Assembly (NCBI GenBank): GCA_037384425.1 | Contig: JARROA010000019.1 | Coordinates: 1-64,000 of the forward strand | DNA from: Thiodiazotropha sp037384425 | Lineage (GTDB): Bacteria; Pseudomonadota; Gammaproteobacteria; Chromatiales; Chromatiaceae | DNA: 64,000 nt | Direction: 5' to 3' | Notes under the pieces: generated by a model | What the model was told of the DNA's origin: nothing | Databases searched by the model: none | The model's input: only the letters and a program-made list of their open reading frames with translations | Position numbers and translations under genes: made by a program | Shown here: one piece after another, positions 1-7,091 of the stretch | Layout of the letters: each line of letters starts with the position of its first letter | Numbering within the stretch: position 1 is the first letter of the stretch

Positions 1-1229
1 ATCTTCTCTTCCGCCTTGTCGAGGATCTTGAGGCTCAGTTTGGGGGTGAGTTCACCGATGTCGAACTTCTTCAATGCGGGTACCTGATCCAGGGTCGGCA
101 GGTGAGCCATCTCCGGCTTGCCGATGAAGGTATGCAGCTGGGCGATGATCACCAGGTCTGCGTAATCCGCCTTGCCCTCGTGCACCCGCAGCCAATTCTC
201 CGCCTCTTCGGCCACCAGGATCAGGTCCTCGATAAATCCCCAGTTGCGTAGAATGGCACTGCCGATACGACCGCGCATGTCCATCATCGCCTGATCGAGT
301 TTTTCGTCGTCATTGGCCACTTCCGGGAAGCGCTCGGCATAACTGAGGATAGCCACATTGCCGATGTCGTGCAGCAAGCCGGCCAGCAGCGCATGCTCCG
401 GATTGAACTCCCCGGTGATCTTGGCCAGCACATAACTGACCGCGCTCACCTGTACGCTGTGCTCCCAAAGCTTCTGCATCTGTTGCCTCAGCACCGAGGA
501 GCGGGTTTTGAAAAGCTCCCGCAGGGCGAAGGTCAGTACCAGCTTGTGGGTGGTGTCCGCTCCGAGGCGAATAATCGCGGCGGCGCAGGAGTCGACGGGG
601 GTGACCCCGGCGTAGAGAGGGCTGTTGGCGGCGCGGATCAGTTTGGCGGTGATCACCGGATCGGTCTGGATGACATTGGCCAGTTTTCGCGCGTTGGTGT
701 TCTCGTCACGCATGGCCCGACCGAGCCGCACGGCGACGTCGGGCAGACTGGGCAGAATCAGCTGATCACTCTCCAGGTCCTGCAGCAGTGCATTGGAGAG
801 ATTGTTTTCCGTCAAGGTCTGGTCGTAGGGACCGGTTTCCGAGGGTATCTCGGTGGCAGTGATACCTTCACCCTCACTGCTCATGAGACCATCCAGCAGT
901 TCGCCATCGATCATCAGGTAGTCGACCGTGGTGATCGCCTCCACGGTGTAGCGACGTGGGATCAGATTGGCGACAGGAGAGTGGAACTGTGAGCTGCCGC
1001 TGTCGATCTCGGTGACCCTGCCGTCGGCCGAGGTCAGGCGCAGGCTTCCCTGCAGCAGATAGAGACTGAAGCGGGAGGTGTCGCCCTCCTCGATCAGGGT
1101 CGTTCCCTTGCCGGCGGATTGGATTTGCAATGAGCGGGCCAGCAGCTCGCGCTGGATATCATCCAGCCGGTCGAGTGGATGATAGGCCTTCAGCGTCTCC
1201 GGTGTAGGGTGCCTGAGTTGTTCGTTCAT
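1..1229 (-). CDS. HDOD-domain signalling protein with N-terminal cyclic-nucleotide-binding domain (3' end cut by window)
   Basis: The reading frame is open from an ATG at 1229 to the window edge, at least 409 codons, so the C-terminus is missing. Residues about 20-125 resemble a Crp-type cyclic-nucleotide-binding (cupin) domain, with the GKGTTLIEEGD and LYLLQGSLRL stretches. Residues about 155-360 form an HDOD domain, with LPSLPDVAVRLG at its start and GLLHDIGN carrying the His-Asp pair (H287, D288). HDOD proteins are signalling modules related to HD-GYP phosphodiesterases but usually without hydrolase activity. Coupling to a cNMP-binding domain suggests a cAMP or c-di-GMP input; a class I adenylate cyclase gene lies elsewhere in this window. 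It follows the dihydroorotate dehydrogenase gene on the same strand after 17 bases, so the two may be co-transcribed. The target is unknown. Confidence 0.85.
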   Translation of the reverse strand, partial: MNEQLRHPTPETLKAYHPLDRLDDIQRELLARSLQIQSAGKGTTLIEEGDTSRFSLYLLQGSLRLTSADGRVTEIDSGSSQFHSPVANLIPRRYTVEAITTVDYLMIDGELLDGLMSSEGEGITATEIPSETGPYDQTLTENNLSNALLQDLESDQLILPSLPDVAVRLGRAMRDENTNARKLANVIQTDPVITAKLIRAANSPLYAGVTPVDSCAAAIIRLGADTTHKLVLTFALRELFKTRSSVLRQQMQKLWEHSVQVSAVSYVLAKITGEFNPEHALLAGLLHDIGNVAILSYAERFPEVANDDEKLDQAMMDMRGRIGSAILRNWGFIEDLILVAEEAENWLRVHEGKADYADLVIIAQLHTFIGKPEMAHLPTLDQVPALKKFDIGELTPKLSLKILDKAEEK

Positions 1230-1246
1230 TATGGACGTCCTGATTC

Positions 1247-2215
1247 TCAGCAGCCGCAACGTACCGGTGAGGGTTGATGCAGTTGCAGGGTGCCGACCAG
1301 ACGGTCGACACTTGGAAGTTGGTGTCGACGCAGATAATCCATGATCCCTTGATTGATCTTTTTACACACCAGCGGGTCGTAGAATAGCGCGGTTCCGACG
1401 CCGACCGCGCTGGCGCCTGCAATAATGAACTCTAGCGCATCTTCCGCCGTGGTGATGCCGCCCTGGCCGATGATCGGGATGTCATGCTCGCGGCAGACCT
1501 GATGGACCTGATGCACCTTGAGCAGGGCCACCGGCTTGATCGCCGGTCCGGAGAGGCCGCCCTGGTTGTTGCCGATCACCGGCACCCGGCTTTCGATATC
1601 GATAGCCATGCCCATCAGGGTGTTGATGACCGAAAAGGCATCGCTGCCGGCCTCGATGCAGCCACGGGCATTGGCGGCGATGTCGGTCTGATTGGGCGAA
1701 AGCTTGGTGATCAGCGGTTTGTTGGTGGCCTTACGGCAGGTCTCGACCACGCGTGCCGACATGGCGGGGTCGTTACCGAAGGCGACACCGCCCTCCTTCA
1801 CGTTGGGGCAGGAGATGTTGATCTCGATGGCGTCGATAGGGGAGTCGTCGAAGCGGCGGGTGACCTCGTAGTACTCTTCGACCGTGGAGCCCGAGACATT
1901 GGCGATGAAGCGGGTCTCGCTGAAATCGAGGGTAGGCAGGATGTCGTTGACCACCTTGTCGATGCCGGGATTTTGCAGGCCGATGGCGTTGAGCATGCCG
2001 TCCGGTGTCTCGTAGACCCGATGCGGGCGATTGCCCAGGCGTGGTTCCAGGGTGGTACCCTTGAGGCAGACGGCACCGGTGTCGCGGTTGCTAAAGCCGT
2101 TGACCCGTGTGTACTCTTCGCCGAAACCGACACAACCGGAGAGGAGCACGATCGGGGTGTTGAACGACATACCGCAAAATTCGGTACGCAGAGGAGACGG
2201 GATGCTGCTGCTCAT
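1247..2215 (-). CDS. pyrD: Dihydroorotate dehydrogenase, class 1B-like
   Basis: This 322-residue protein should oxidise dihydroorotate to orotate in pyrimidine synthesis, using FMN. The class 1 active-site loop is clear: NISCPNVKEGG around residues 133-143, with the catalytic base Cys136 where class 2 enzymes have Ser. Also visible are KGTT (Lys52), KLSPN (Lys171), GGLSGPAIKP (about 219-227) and GQGGITTAEDA (about 249-259), the FMN-phosphate region. The length fits class 1B (about 305-320 residues) and there is no N-terminal membrane extension as in the class 2 enzyme usual for this phylum. A class 1B enzyme normally pairs with the Fe-S/FAD subunit PyrK, which is not in this window. The C-terminal tail ends in an unusual Cys-Gly-Cys. 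The start is the ATG at 2215; trmL starts only 35 bases away on the other strand. Confidence 0.9.
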   Translation of the reverse strand: MSSSIPSPLRTEFCGMSFNTPIVLLSGCVGFGEEYTRVNGFSNRDTGAVCLKGTTLEPRLGNRPHRVYETPDGMLNAIGLQNPGIDKVVNDILPTLDFSETRFIANVSGSTVEEYYEVTRRFDDSPIDAIEINISCPNVKEGGVAFGNDPAMSARVVETCRKATNKPLITKLSPNQTDIAANARGCIEAGSDAFSVINTLMGMAIDIESRVPVIGNNQGGLSGPAIKPVALLKVHQVHQVCREHDIPIIGQGGITTAEDALEFIIAGASAVGVGTALFYDPLVCKKINQGIMDYLRRHQLPSVDRLVGTLQLHQPSPVRCGC

Positions 2216-2250
2216 GAATTTTTCATTTTTCTCCTGACAGGGGTGAAGCG

Positions 2251-2733
2251 TTGTTTCATGTCGTGCTTTACGAACCGGAGATCCCCCCCAATACGGGGAA
2301 TATCATACGCCTATGCGCCAATAGTGGCAGCAAATTGCATCTGATTCACCCCCTCGGGTTCCGATTGGACGACAAACGCCTGCGCCGGGCCGGGCTCGAC
2401 TATCACGAGTGGGCCGAGGTCAGGGAACACGCATCGCTGGAGGCCTTCGAGGAAGCCGTCAAACCGCAGCGGTTGTTTGCCTGCACGACGCGGGGGCATC
2501 GCTGCTACGCCGAGGTCGACTATCGGCCGGAAGACGCGCTGCTGTTCGGGCCGGAGACGAGGGGGTTGCCGCAGGCGCTGCTCGATCGGCTGCCGGCGGA
2601 ACACTGCTTACGCATTCCCATGCTACCCAACAGTCGCAGTCTCAACCTGTCGAATGCGGCGGCATTGATGGTTTATGAGGCTTGGCGCCAGCAGGGATTT
2701 ACAGGGGCCGTCGGCACTGCTTATCGACCCTGA
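2251..2733 (+). CDS. trmL: tRNA (cytidine/uridine-34 2'-O)-methyltransferase TrmL
   Basis: A 160-residue SPOUT-class methyltransferase that modifies the wobble ribose of certain leucine tRNAs with S-adenosylmethionine. Seen: N-terminal VLYEPEIPPNTGNIIRLCA (residues 5-23), the knot motif FGPETRGLP (99-107) and the cofactor-loop region IPMLPNSRSLNLSNA (122-136). Length matches E. coli TrmL (157). The best start is TTG at 2251, because the conserved first strand (FHVVLYEPEIP) begins right after it and an A/G-rich ribosome site (AGGGGTGA) lies just upstream; there is no in-frame ATG that keeps this strand. It is divergent from pyrD, with 35 bases between starts, so promoters must overlap coding sequence, and convergent with gpsA across a REP pair. 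Confidence 0.93.
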   Translation: MFHVVLYEPEIPPNTGNIIRLCANSGSKLHLIHPLGFRLDDKRLRRAGLDYHEWAEVREHASLEAFEEAVKPQRLFACTTRGHRCYAEVDYRPEDALLFGPETRGLPQALLDRLPAEHCLRIPMLPNSRSLNLSNAAALMVYEAWRQQGFTGAVGTAYRP

Positions 2734-2762
2734 CCCGTATGCTGTTTCTAGGCTGCTGTATC

Positions 2763-2819
2763 GGTGCGGCAAGCCGCCCCCTACCTGTGATCAAGCCGTA
2801 GGGTGCGGCTTGCCGCACC
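2763..2819. repeat. REP-like inverted pair A (GGTGCGGC stem family)
   Basis: Left element 2763-2784 ends in CTAC and right element 2798-2819 begins with GTAG; each holds the palindrome GGTGCGGC-(AA/TT)-GCCGCACC (one mismatch in the left arm). The two are head to head, 13 bases apart, between the convergent ends of trmL and gpsA, where a long stem-loop in RNA could protect or terminate both transcripts. Confidence 0.85.
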
Positions 2820-2852
2820 ATTCAGGGCTGAGCAGATGGGGGAAGGTTCGGG

Positions 2853-3857
2853 CTAAAGCCCTTCCGGTTTCTGGCTGCGCTCGAGCAGATTGTGCACCGC
2901 CGTTTCCGGCCTGAGCGCCTCGTACAGCACGGCATGGACCTGCTCCGAGATGGGCATCTCCACACCATGGCGCTGCGACAGCTTGTAGACCTCCTGTGCC
3001 GTGTGTACGCCTTCCACCTCCTGGCCGATACGCTGCTTCGCCTGCGCGATGCTGAGGCCCTCGGCCAGCGCCAGACCCATACGCCGGTTGCGTGACTGGT
3101 TGTCGGTGCAGGTGAGCACCAGGTCGCCGAGGCCGGCCAGTCCCATGAAGGTCTCCTGCCTGCCTCCCAATTCGATACCCAGGCGCATGATTTCGGTAAG
3201 GCCGCGGGTGATCAGCGCCGCCCGGGTGTTGGCGCCGAAGCCGAGGCCGTCGGCGATGCCGGCGGCGATGGCGAGCACGTTCTTGCTCGCGCCCCCCACC
3301 TGCACGCCGATCAGATCATCGCTGGTGTAGGCGCGGAACCAGGGCGCGTGCAGCAGCTCGGCCATGCGCGTGGCATGCCGTTGGCTGGTGGCAGCGACCG
3401 TGATGGCGGTGGGCAGGCCGCGGGCCACCTCACCGGCAAAGGTGGGTCCGGAAATCACTGCGAGGTCCCTGTTCGGCAGAAGTTCGCCCGCTACCTCGGA
3501 GAGCAGCTGCTGGCTACCGGGCTCAAAACCCTTGGTGGCCCAGGTAATGCCGGGGCGGTCGTCGATGAGGGGAGCGAGGCGCTCGCAGACGGCACGAAAG
3601 GCGTGGCTGGGAACCACGATCAACACTTCATCGACAGCCTCCAGTGCGCGTCGGAGATCGGCTTCCGGTCGGACCGTTTCCGGCAACGGTACCCCGGGCA
3701 GGAAGGTCTTGTTTTCTCTGTCGCGGTTGAGTGCCTCGACCTCTGCCTCCAGGTGGCCCCAAAGCCGGACGTTGAGCCCGTTCTTGCCCAGCAGGATGGC
3801 CAGTGCGGTGCCCCAGGAACCGGCACCGAGTACCGCGATGGAGTCTCTTGCCGCCAC
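2853..3857 (-). CDS. gpsA: Glycerol-3-phosphate dehydrogenase [NAD(P)+]
   Basis: A 334-residue cytosolic enzyme that reduces dihydroxyacetone phosphate to sn-glycerol-3-phosphate for phospholipid synthesis. The N-terminal Rossmann motif VLGAGSWGTALA (residues 9-20), GPTFAGEVARGLPTA (138-151), and GGASKNVLAIAAGIADGLGFGAN (about 188-210, catalytic Lys192) are all present, as is the substrate-loop stretch GLAGLGDLVLTCT. Length equals the family norm (about 335-340). The start is GTG at 3857, which overlaps the secB stop by one base (TAGTG), an arrangement expected for translational coupling. The secB-gpsA order is the same as in E. coli, although cysE, which follows gpsA there, is missing here. 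Confidence 0.96.
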   Translation of the reverse strand: MAARDSIAVLGAGSWGTALAILLGKNGLNVRLWGHLEAEVEALNRDRENKTFLPGVPLPETVRPEADLRRALEAVDEVLIVVPSHAFRAVCERLAPLIDDRPGITWATKGFEPGSQQLLSEVAGELLPNRDLAVISGPTFAGEVARGLPTAITVAATSQRHATRMAELLHAPWFRAYTSDDLIGVQVGGASKNVLAIAAGIADGLGFGANTRAALITRGLTEIMRLGIELGGRQETFMGLAGLGDLVLTCTDNQSRNRRMGLALAEGLSIAQAKQRIGQEVEGVHTAQEVYKLSQRHGVEMPISEQVHAVLYEALRPETAVHNLLERSQKPEGL

Positions 3858-4336
3858 TAGTGCTTGGCTTCGCTTGCGCTTTCGGCCTGTTGCTGGGCGA
3901 CCTGTTGCTGATGCTGTGCGTAGAGGGCGTCAAAGTTGACCGGTTGCAGCACCATCTGCGGAAAACTGCCTTTCATTATCAGGTCGGAGAGGACTTCGCG
4001 CACGTAAGGGAAGAGCTGGCTCGGGCAATAGGCGCCCAGCAGCGGGCCCCGCTCCTGGTCGTTGAAACCGTTGATGGTGAAGATACCGGCCTGCTTGGCT
4101 TCCGCCAGGTAGGCAGTGTCTTCGCCCAGCGTGGTGGTGACGGTGACGGTGAGACAGACTTCGTAGACGCCCTCGCCGAGAGTTTGCACCTCGGTGTTGA
4201 GGTTGACCTTGGTGTCGGGCTTCCACTCCTGTTGAAAGATACCGGGGGTTTTCGGGGTCTCGAATGAGACGTCCTTGACGTAGACCCGCTGCAGGGCGAA
4301 TTCGCGATTGGGGGCGTCTTGCTTTGTTTCGGTCAT
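3857..4336 (-). CDS. secB: Protein-export chaperone SecB
   Basis: A 159-residue homotetrameric cytosolic chaperone that keeps precursors unfolded and hands them to SecA. Recognisable segments are FALQRVYVKDVSFETPKTP near the N-terminus, the central EVCLTVTVTTTLGEDTAYLAEAKQAGIF, and LLGAYCPSQLFPYVREVLSDLIMKGSFPQMVLQPVNFDALYAQ, the SecA-contact and tetramer region. Length is typical (155-165). The C-terminal tail is Gln- and Ala-rich. It sits between the membrane rhodanese gene (20 bases upstream) and gpsA (one-base overlap), so the three probably form one operon. The glutaredoxin gene grxC found before secB in E. coli is absent. Confidence 0.97.
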   Translation of the reverse strand: MTETKQDAPNREFALQRVYVKDVSFETPKTPGIFQQEWKPDTKVNLNTEVQTLGEGVYEVCLTVTVTTTLGEDTAYLAEAKQAGIFTINGFNDQERGPLLGAYCPSQLFPYVREVLSDLIMKGSFPQMVLQPVNFDALYAQHQQQVAQQQAESASEAKH

Positions 4337-4356
4337 GGTGGTTCCTTGGAGCGTGA

Positions 4357-4776
4357 CTATTTTTTACGGGTGATGGGCAGATTTGCGCTCTGCCAGGCCA
4401 GGATGCCGCCTTTGAGGTTGAAGACCTGCTCGAAGCCCGCCTTGCGCAGCTGATGACAGGCGCTGGAGGACTGAGCGCCGGAGCGGCAGCTGACGATGAT
4501 GGGTTTGTCCTTGTGTTTGTTCAGGGTGTTGATCTGACTGGCGAAGCCATTGTTGGGGATACTGATGGCGTTGATGATGTGGCCCTTGTGAAAGTCGGCG
4601 GAGGGGCGCACATCGACCACCACGGCCTGCTGATGATTGATCAGGTCGGTCGCCGCCTGCGGGTCGACGCTGCCCTTGTCGCCCTGCAGGAGAGTGAAGA
4701 TCAGGTAACCGGCGACCAGCACGAAGGCGGTCACGAGGATCCAGTGGTTCATCGTGAATTCGATGAGTTGTTGCAT
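4357..4776 (-). CDS. yibN: Membrane-anchored rhodanese-like protein (YibN family)
   Basis: A 139-residue protein with one N-terminal membrane helix (about residues 12-30, WILVTAFVLVAGYLIFTLL) and a cytoplasmic rhodanese domain (about 40-135). The active-site loop is VSCRSGAQSSSA, with Cys97 as the persulfide-carrying residue; the VVDVRPSADFHKGHI entry motif is also intact. Rhodaneses move sulfane sulfur, but the acceptor of YibN proteins is not established. It lies directly before secB, as in E. coli. A thiol-type ArsR regulator is encoded 165 bases upstream on the same strand, reminiscent of the YgaV-YgaP pairing of an ArsR repressor with a membrane rhodanese, so sulfide or persulfide control is a reasonable inference. 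Confidence 0.9.
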   Translation of the reverse strand: MQQLIEFTMNHWILVTAFVLVAGYLIFTLLQGDKGSVDPQAATDLINHQQAVVVDVRPSADFHKGHIINAISIPNNGFASQINTLNKHKDKPIIVSCRSGAQSSSACHQLRKAGFEQVFNLKGGILAWQSANLPITRKK

Positions 4777-4941
4777 TCGGTGCCTCTTGGGAAGGGTGAT
4801 TTTCAGCAGGGGGAGAGTGTATACCAGGAGGCAGGGTGGGTTAAGGGGCGATCGGAATCTCTGGTGCTGACTCGCAACGTCAAGGACGGCCGGTGACTGT
4901 ACGCCTACAACCGGCCCGAGGGGATCTTTGGCGATCGATCG

Positions 4942-5301
4942 TCAGGCGTGGGTGCAGAAGACCTCGCGCATCATGCCGATCAGTTTGAGCGTGCGGAAGT
5001 CGCTGACCCGGTAGTAGACCCGGTTGGCGTCCTTGCGCGAGGCGAGAATGCCTTTGTCGCGCAGGATGGCCAGATGCTGCGAAATGTTGCTTTGGGAGGT
5101 GCCAACCTGTTCGACGATATCCTGTACGCTGACCTCCTGGGCCCCCAGGGTGCAGAGAATCTTCAGTCTCAGAGGATGAGACATGGCCTTGAGCGACCTG
5201 GATGCGCGATCCACGTCGTCGTCGCTGGCGAACAGGTTGTCCATACCATCGGATTCATCCAGGGTCAGGGGTTGGGTGCTCTTGCCGAATTTGTTTTCCA
5301 T
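4942..5301 (-). CDS. ArsR-family transcriptional regulator, two-cysteine (YgaV/HlyU/BigR/SqrR-like) type
   Basis: A 119-residue winged-helix repressor. The helix-turn-helix is VSVQDIVEQVGTSQSNISQHLAILRDKGIL (about residues 57-86), followed by the wing SRKDANRVYYRV. There is no metal-site CVCDL motif. Instead Cys50 lies in LKILCTLG of helix 2 and Cys116 in REVFCTHA of helix 5, the positions used for a disulfide or polysulfide bridge in SqrR, BigR, YgaV and HlyU. The N-terminal 35 residues are an acidic extension. This predicts a sensor of sulfide/persulfide or oxidation; which is untested. A perfect inverted repeat at 5332-5348 upstream of its start is a candidate operator. Neighbours are the rhodanese gene downstream and divergent gpmI. 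Confidence 0.85.
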   Translation of the reverse strand: MENKFGKSTQPLTLDESDGMDNLFASDDDVDRASRSLKAMSHPLRLKILCTLGAQEVSVQDIVEQVGTSQSNISQHLAILRDKGILASRKDANRVYYRVSDFRTLKLIGMMREVFCTHA

Positions 5302-5331
5302 AAACGCAGCCTTTTACTAGTAACTAATACA

Positions 5332-5348
5332 ATAATACGCTGTATTAT
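5332..5348. promoter_or_regulatory. Candidate ArsR operator
   Basis: Perfect 7-bp inverted repeat ATAATAC-GCT-GTATTAT, 30 bases upstream of the arsR-type start at 5301. The position suits autorepression, and the A+T-rich dyad resembles operators described for BigR/SqrR-type regulators. Binding is inferred. Confidence 0.55.
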
Positions 5349-5357
5349 GGTCGGATG

Positions 5358-5373
5358 NNNNNNNNNNNNNNNN
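5358..5373. other. Assembly gap (16 N)
   Basis: Sixteen undetermined bases between the ArsR operator and the gpmI promoter region. The true length of missing sequence is unknown; a promoter or small gene could be lost here. Confidence 1.
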
Positions 5374-5469
5374 TTGCTTGGGTTTTCCTGAGCATTTTTT
5401 GTGGTTTCCCTGTCCATAACGGGGGTGGATCGTCTGGTCTGGGGTGGGGATTGGTGATTTAATGCGATT

Positions 5470-5483
5470 TTGATCCAGATCAA
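5470..5483. promoter_or_regulatory. FNR/Anr-type binding site upstream of gpmI
   Basis: TTGATCCAGATCAA matches the FNR consensus TTGAT-N4-ATCAA at every fixed position. It lies 51 bases before the gpmI ATG, in a non-coding region, so oxygen-responsive control of gpmI-envC-ctpA is plausible. No Fnr gene is in the window. Confidence 0.7.
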
Positions 5484-5534
5484 TATTTTTTCGTGCCTTT
5501 TTCGCCCATTTGAGTTGTAAAGCAGAGACCTGTC

Positions 5535-7088
5535 ATGACCGATAGACCCAAACCGGTCGTCCTGATCATTCTGGATGGCTGGGGTTACAGCGAGGATCCG
5601 GATAACAATGCCATCGCCATGGCCCGCACCCCCGTCTGGGATCGCCTCTGGCGTGAGTACCCCCACAGTCTGATCAACACTTCGGGAGCCGCCGTCGGGT
5701 TGCCGGGGGGGCAGATGGGCAACTCGGAGGTCGGCCATCTCAATCTGGGCGCCGGACGGGTCGTCTACCAGGAGTTCACCCGGGTCAGCCGTTCCATCCG
5801 TACCGGCTCGTTCTTCACCAATGAGACCCTCACCGAGGCGGTGGACAAGGCGGTGGCCGGCGGCAAGGCGGTCCATCTGCTCGGCCTGCTCTCGCCCGGC
5901 GGCGTGCACAGCCACGAAGAGCACGTTCATGCCATGGTCAAGCTGGCGGTGGAGCGGGGTGCGGAGAAGGTCTATGTGCACGCCTTTCTGGATGGACGTG
6001 ACACCCCCCCGAAGAGCGCCGAGCCCTCTTTCGTGGCGCTCAACGAATTGTTTGACGAGCTGGGCCGGGGTCGTATTGCCACCATCGTGGGGCGCTACTA
6101 CGCCATGGACCGGGATCATCGCTGGGATCGCACCCAGCTGGCCTACGATCTGCTGGTCGATGCCAAGGCCGAACATCAGGTGAAGAGTGCCTGCGCAGGA
6201 CTCCAGGCTGCTTATGATCGGGGTGAGACCGACGAGTTCGTGACGCCGACCGTGGTGGTGCCGGAAGGGGGGCGGCCGGTGACCATCGAGGATGGTGACG
6301 TGCTCTTCTTTCTCAACTACCGGGCCGATCGCGCCCGTCAACTGACCAGTGCCTTCGTCGAGGACGACTTCGACGGCTTCGAGCGCGCCCGCCGTCCCAA
6401 GCTCGGCGAATTCGTCAGCCTGACCCGCTATCACAAACGTTTCGACATTCCGGTGGCCTTCCCGCCGGAAAAGCTGCGCAACGGCTTCGGCGAATACATC
6501 TCGCATCAGGGCCTGAGACAGTTGCGGTTGGCGGAGACGGAGAAGTACGCCCATGTCACCTTCTTCTTCAACGGTGGGCGCGAGACCCCATTCGAGGGCG
6601 AGGACCGGATTCTGGTGCCGTCGCCCAAGGTGGCGACCTACGATCTGAAACCGGAGATGAGCGCCGAGGAGGTGACCGATCACCTGGTGGAGGCGATCGA
6701 GGGTGGCAAGTACGACACCATCATCTGCAACTATGCCAACAGCGACATGGTGGGACACACCGGCAAGCTGGATGCCGCCATGCATGCGGTGGAGACCCTC
6801 GACCACTGTCTCGGCCGGGTCCTGAAGTCGATCCACCTGGCCGGCGGCGAAATGCTGATCACCGCCGACCACGGCAATTCGGAGCAGATGGAGGATCATG
6901 TCAACCATCAACCCCACACCGCGCACACGGTGAATCCGGTGCCGCTGATCTACGTGGGTCGGCATGCCCAATTGGAAGATGGTGGCGCCCTGTGCGATAT
7001 CTCTCCCACGCTGCTGCGTATCATGGGTCTGGAGCAGCCGACCGAGATGCAGGGCCGACCACTGATCCGGTTTGTGGAGGACGCCTGA
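5535..7088 (+). CDS. gpmI: 2,3-bisphosphoglycerate-independent phosphoglycerate mutase
   Basis: A 517-residue, metal-dependent enzyme of the alkaline-phosphatase superfamily that interconverts 3- and 2-phosphoglycerate in glycolysis. Seen are LIILDGWGYSED at the N-terminus (metal ligand Asp14), MGNSEVGHLNLGAGR with the phosphoserine Ser64, HAFLDGRDTPP, GRYYAMDRDHRWDRT, and NYANSDMVGHTG plus TADHGNSEQM near the C-terminus, which carry further metal ligands. Length is as expected (about 510-515). The ATG at 5535 follows GAGACC. A perfect FNR box lies 51 bases upstream. It begins a co-directional set gpmI-envC-ctpA-yibQ-yajL, like E. coli gpmM-envC-yibQ with ctpA inserted. Confidence 0.97.
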   Translation: MTDRPKPVVLIILDGWGYSEDPDNNAIAMARTPVWDRLWREYPHSLINTSGAAVGLPGGQMGNSEVGHLNLGAGRVVYQEFTRVSRSIRTGSFFTNETLTEAVDKAVAGGKAVHLLGLLSPGGVHSHEEHVHAMVKLAVERGAEKVYVHAFLDGRDTPPKSAEPSFVALNELFDELGRGRIATIVGRYYAMDRDHRWDRTQLAYDLLVDAKAEHQVKSACAGLQAAYDRGETDEFVTPTVVVPEGGRPVTIEDGDVLFFLNYRADRARQLTSAFVEDDFDGFERARRPKLGEFVSLTRYHKRFDIPVAFPPEKLRNGFGEYISHQGLRQLRLAETEKYAHVTFFFNGGRETPFEGEDRILVPSPKVATYDLKPEMSAEEVTDHLVEAIEGGKYDTIICNYANSDMVGHTGKLDAAMHAVETLDHCLGRVLKSIHLAGGEMLITADHGNSEQMEDHVNHQPHTAHTVNPVPLIYVGRHAQLEDGGALCDISPTLLRIMGLEQPTEMQGRPLIRFVEDA

Positions 7089-7091
7089 TTC

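Noticed and set aside
5265..6971. Minus-strand open frame of over 550 codons opposite gpmI
   Set aside because: It runs through the N gap and is the antisense of an unmistakable phosphoglycerate mutase; composition is a G+C-rich shadow with no recognisable domain.
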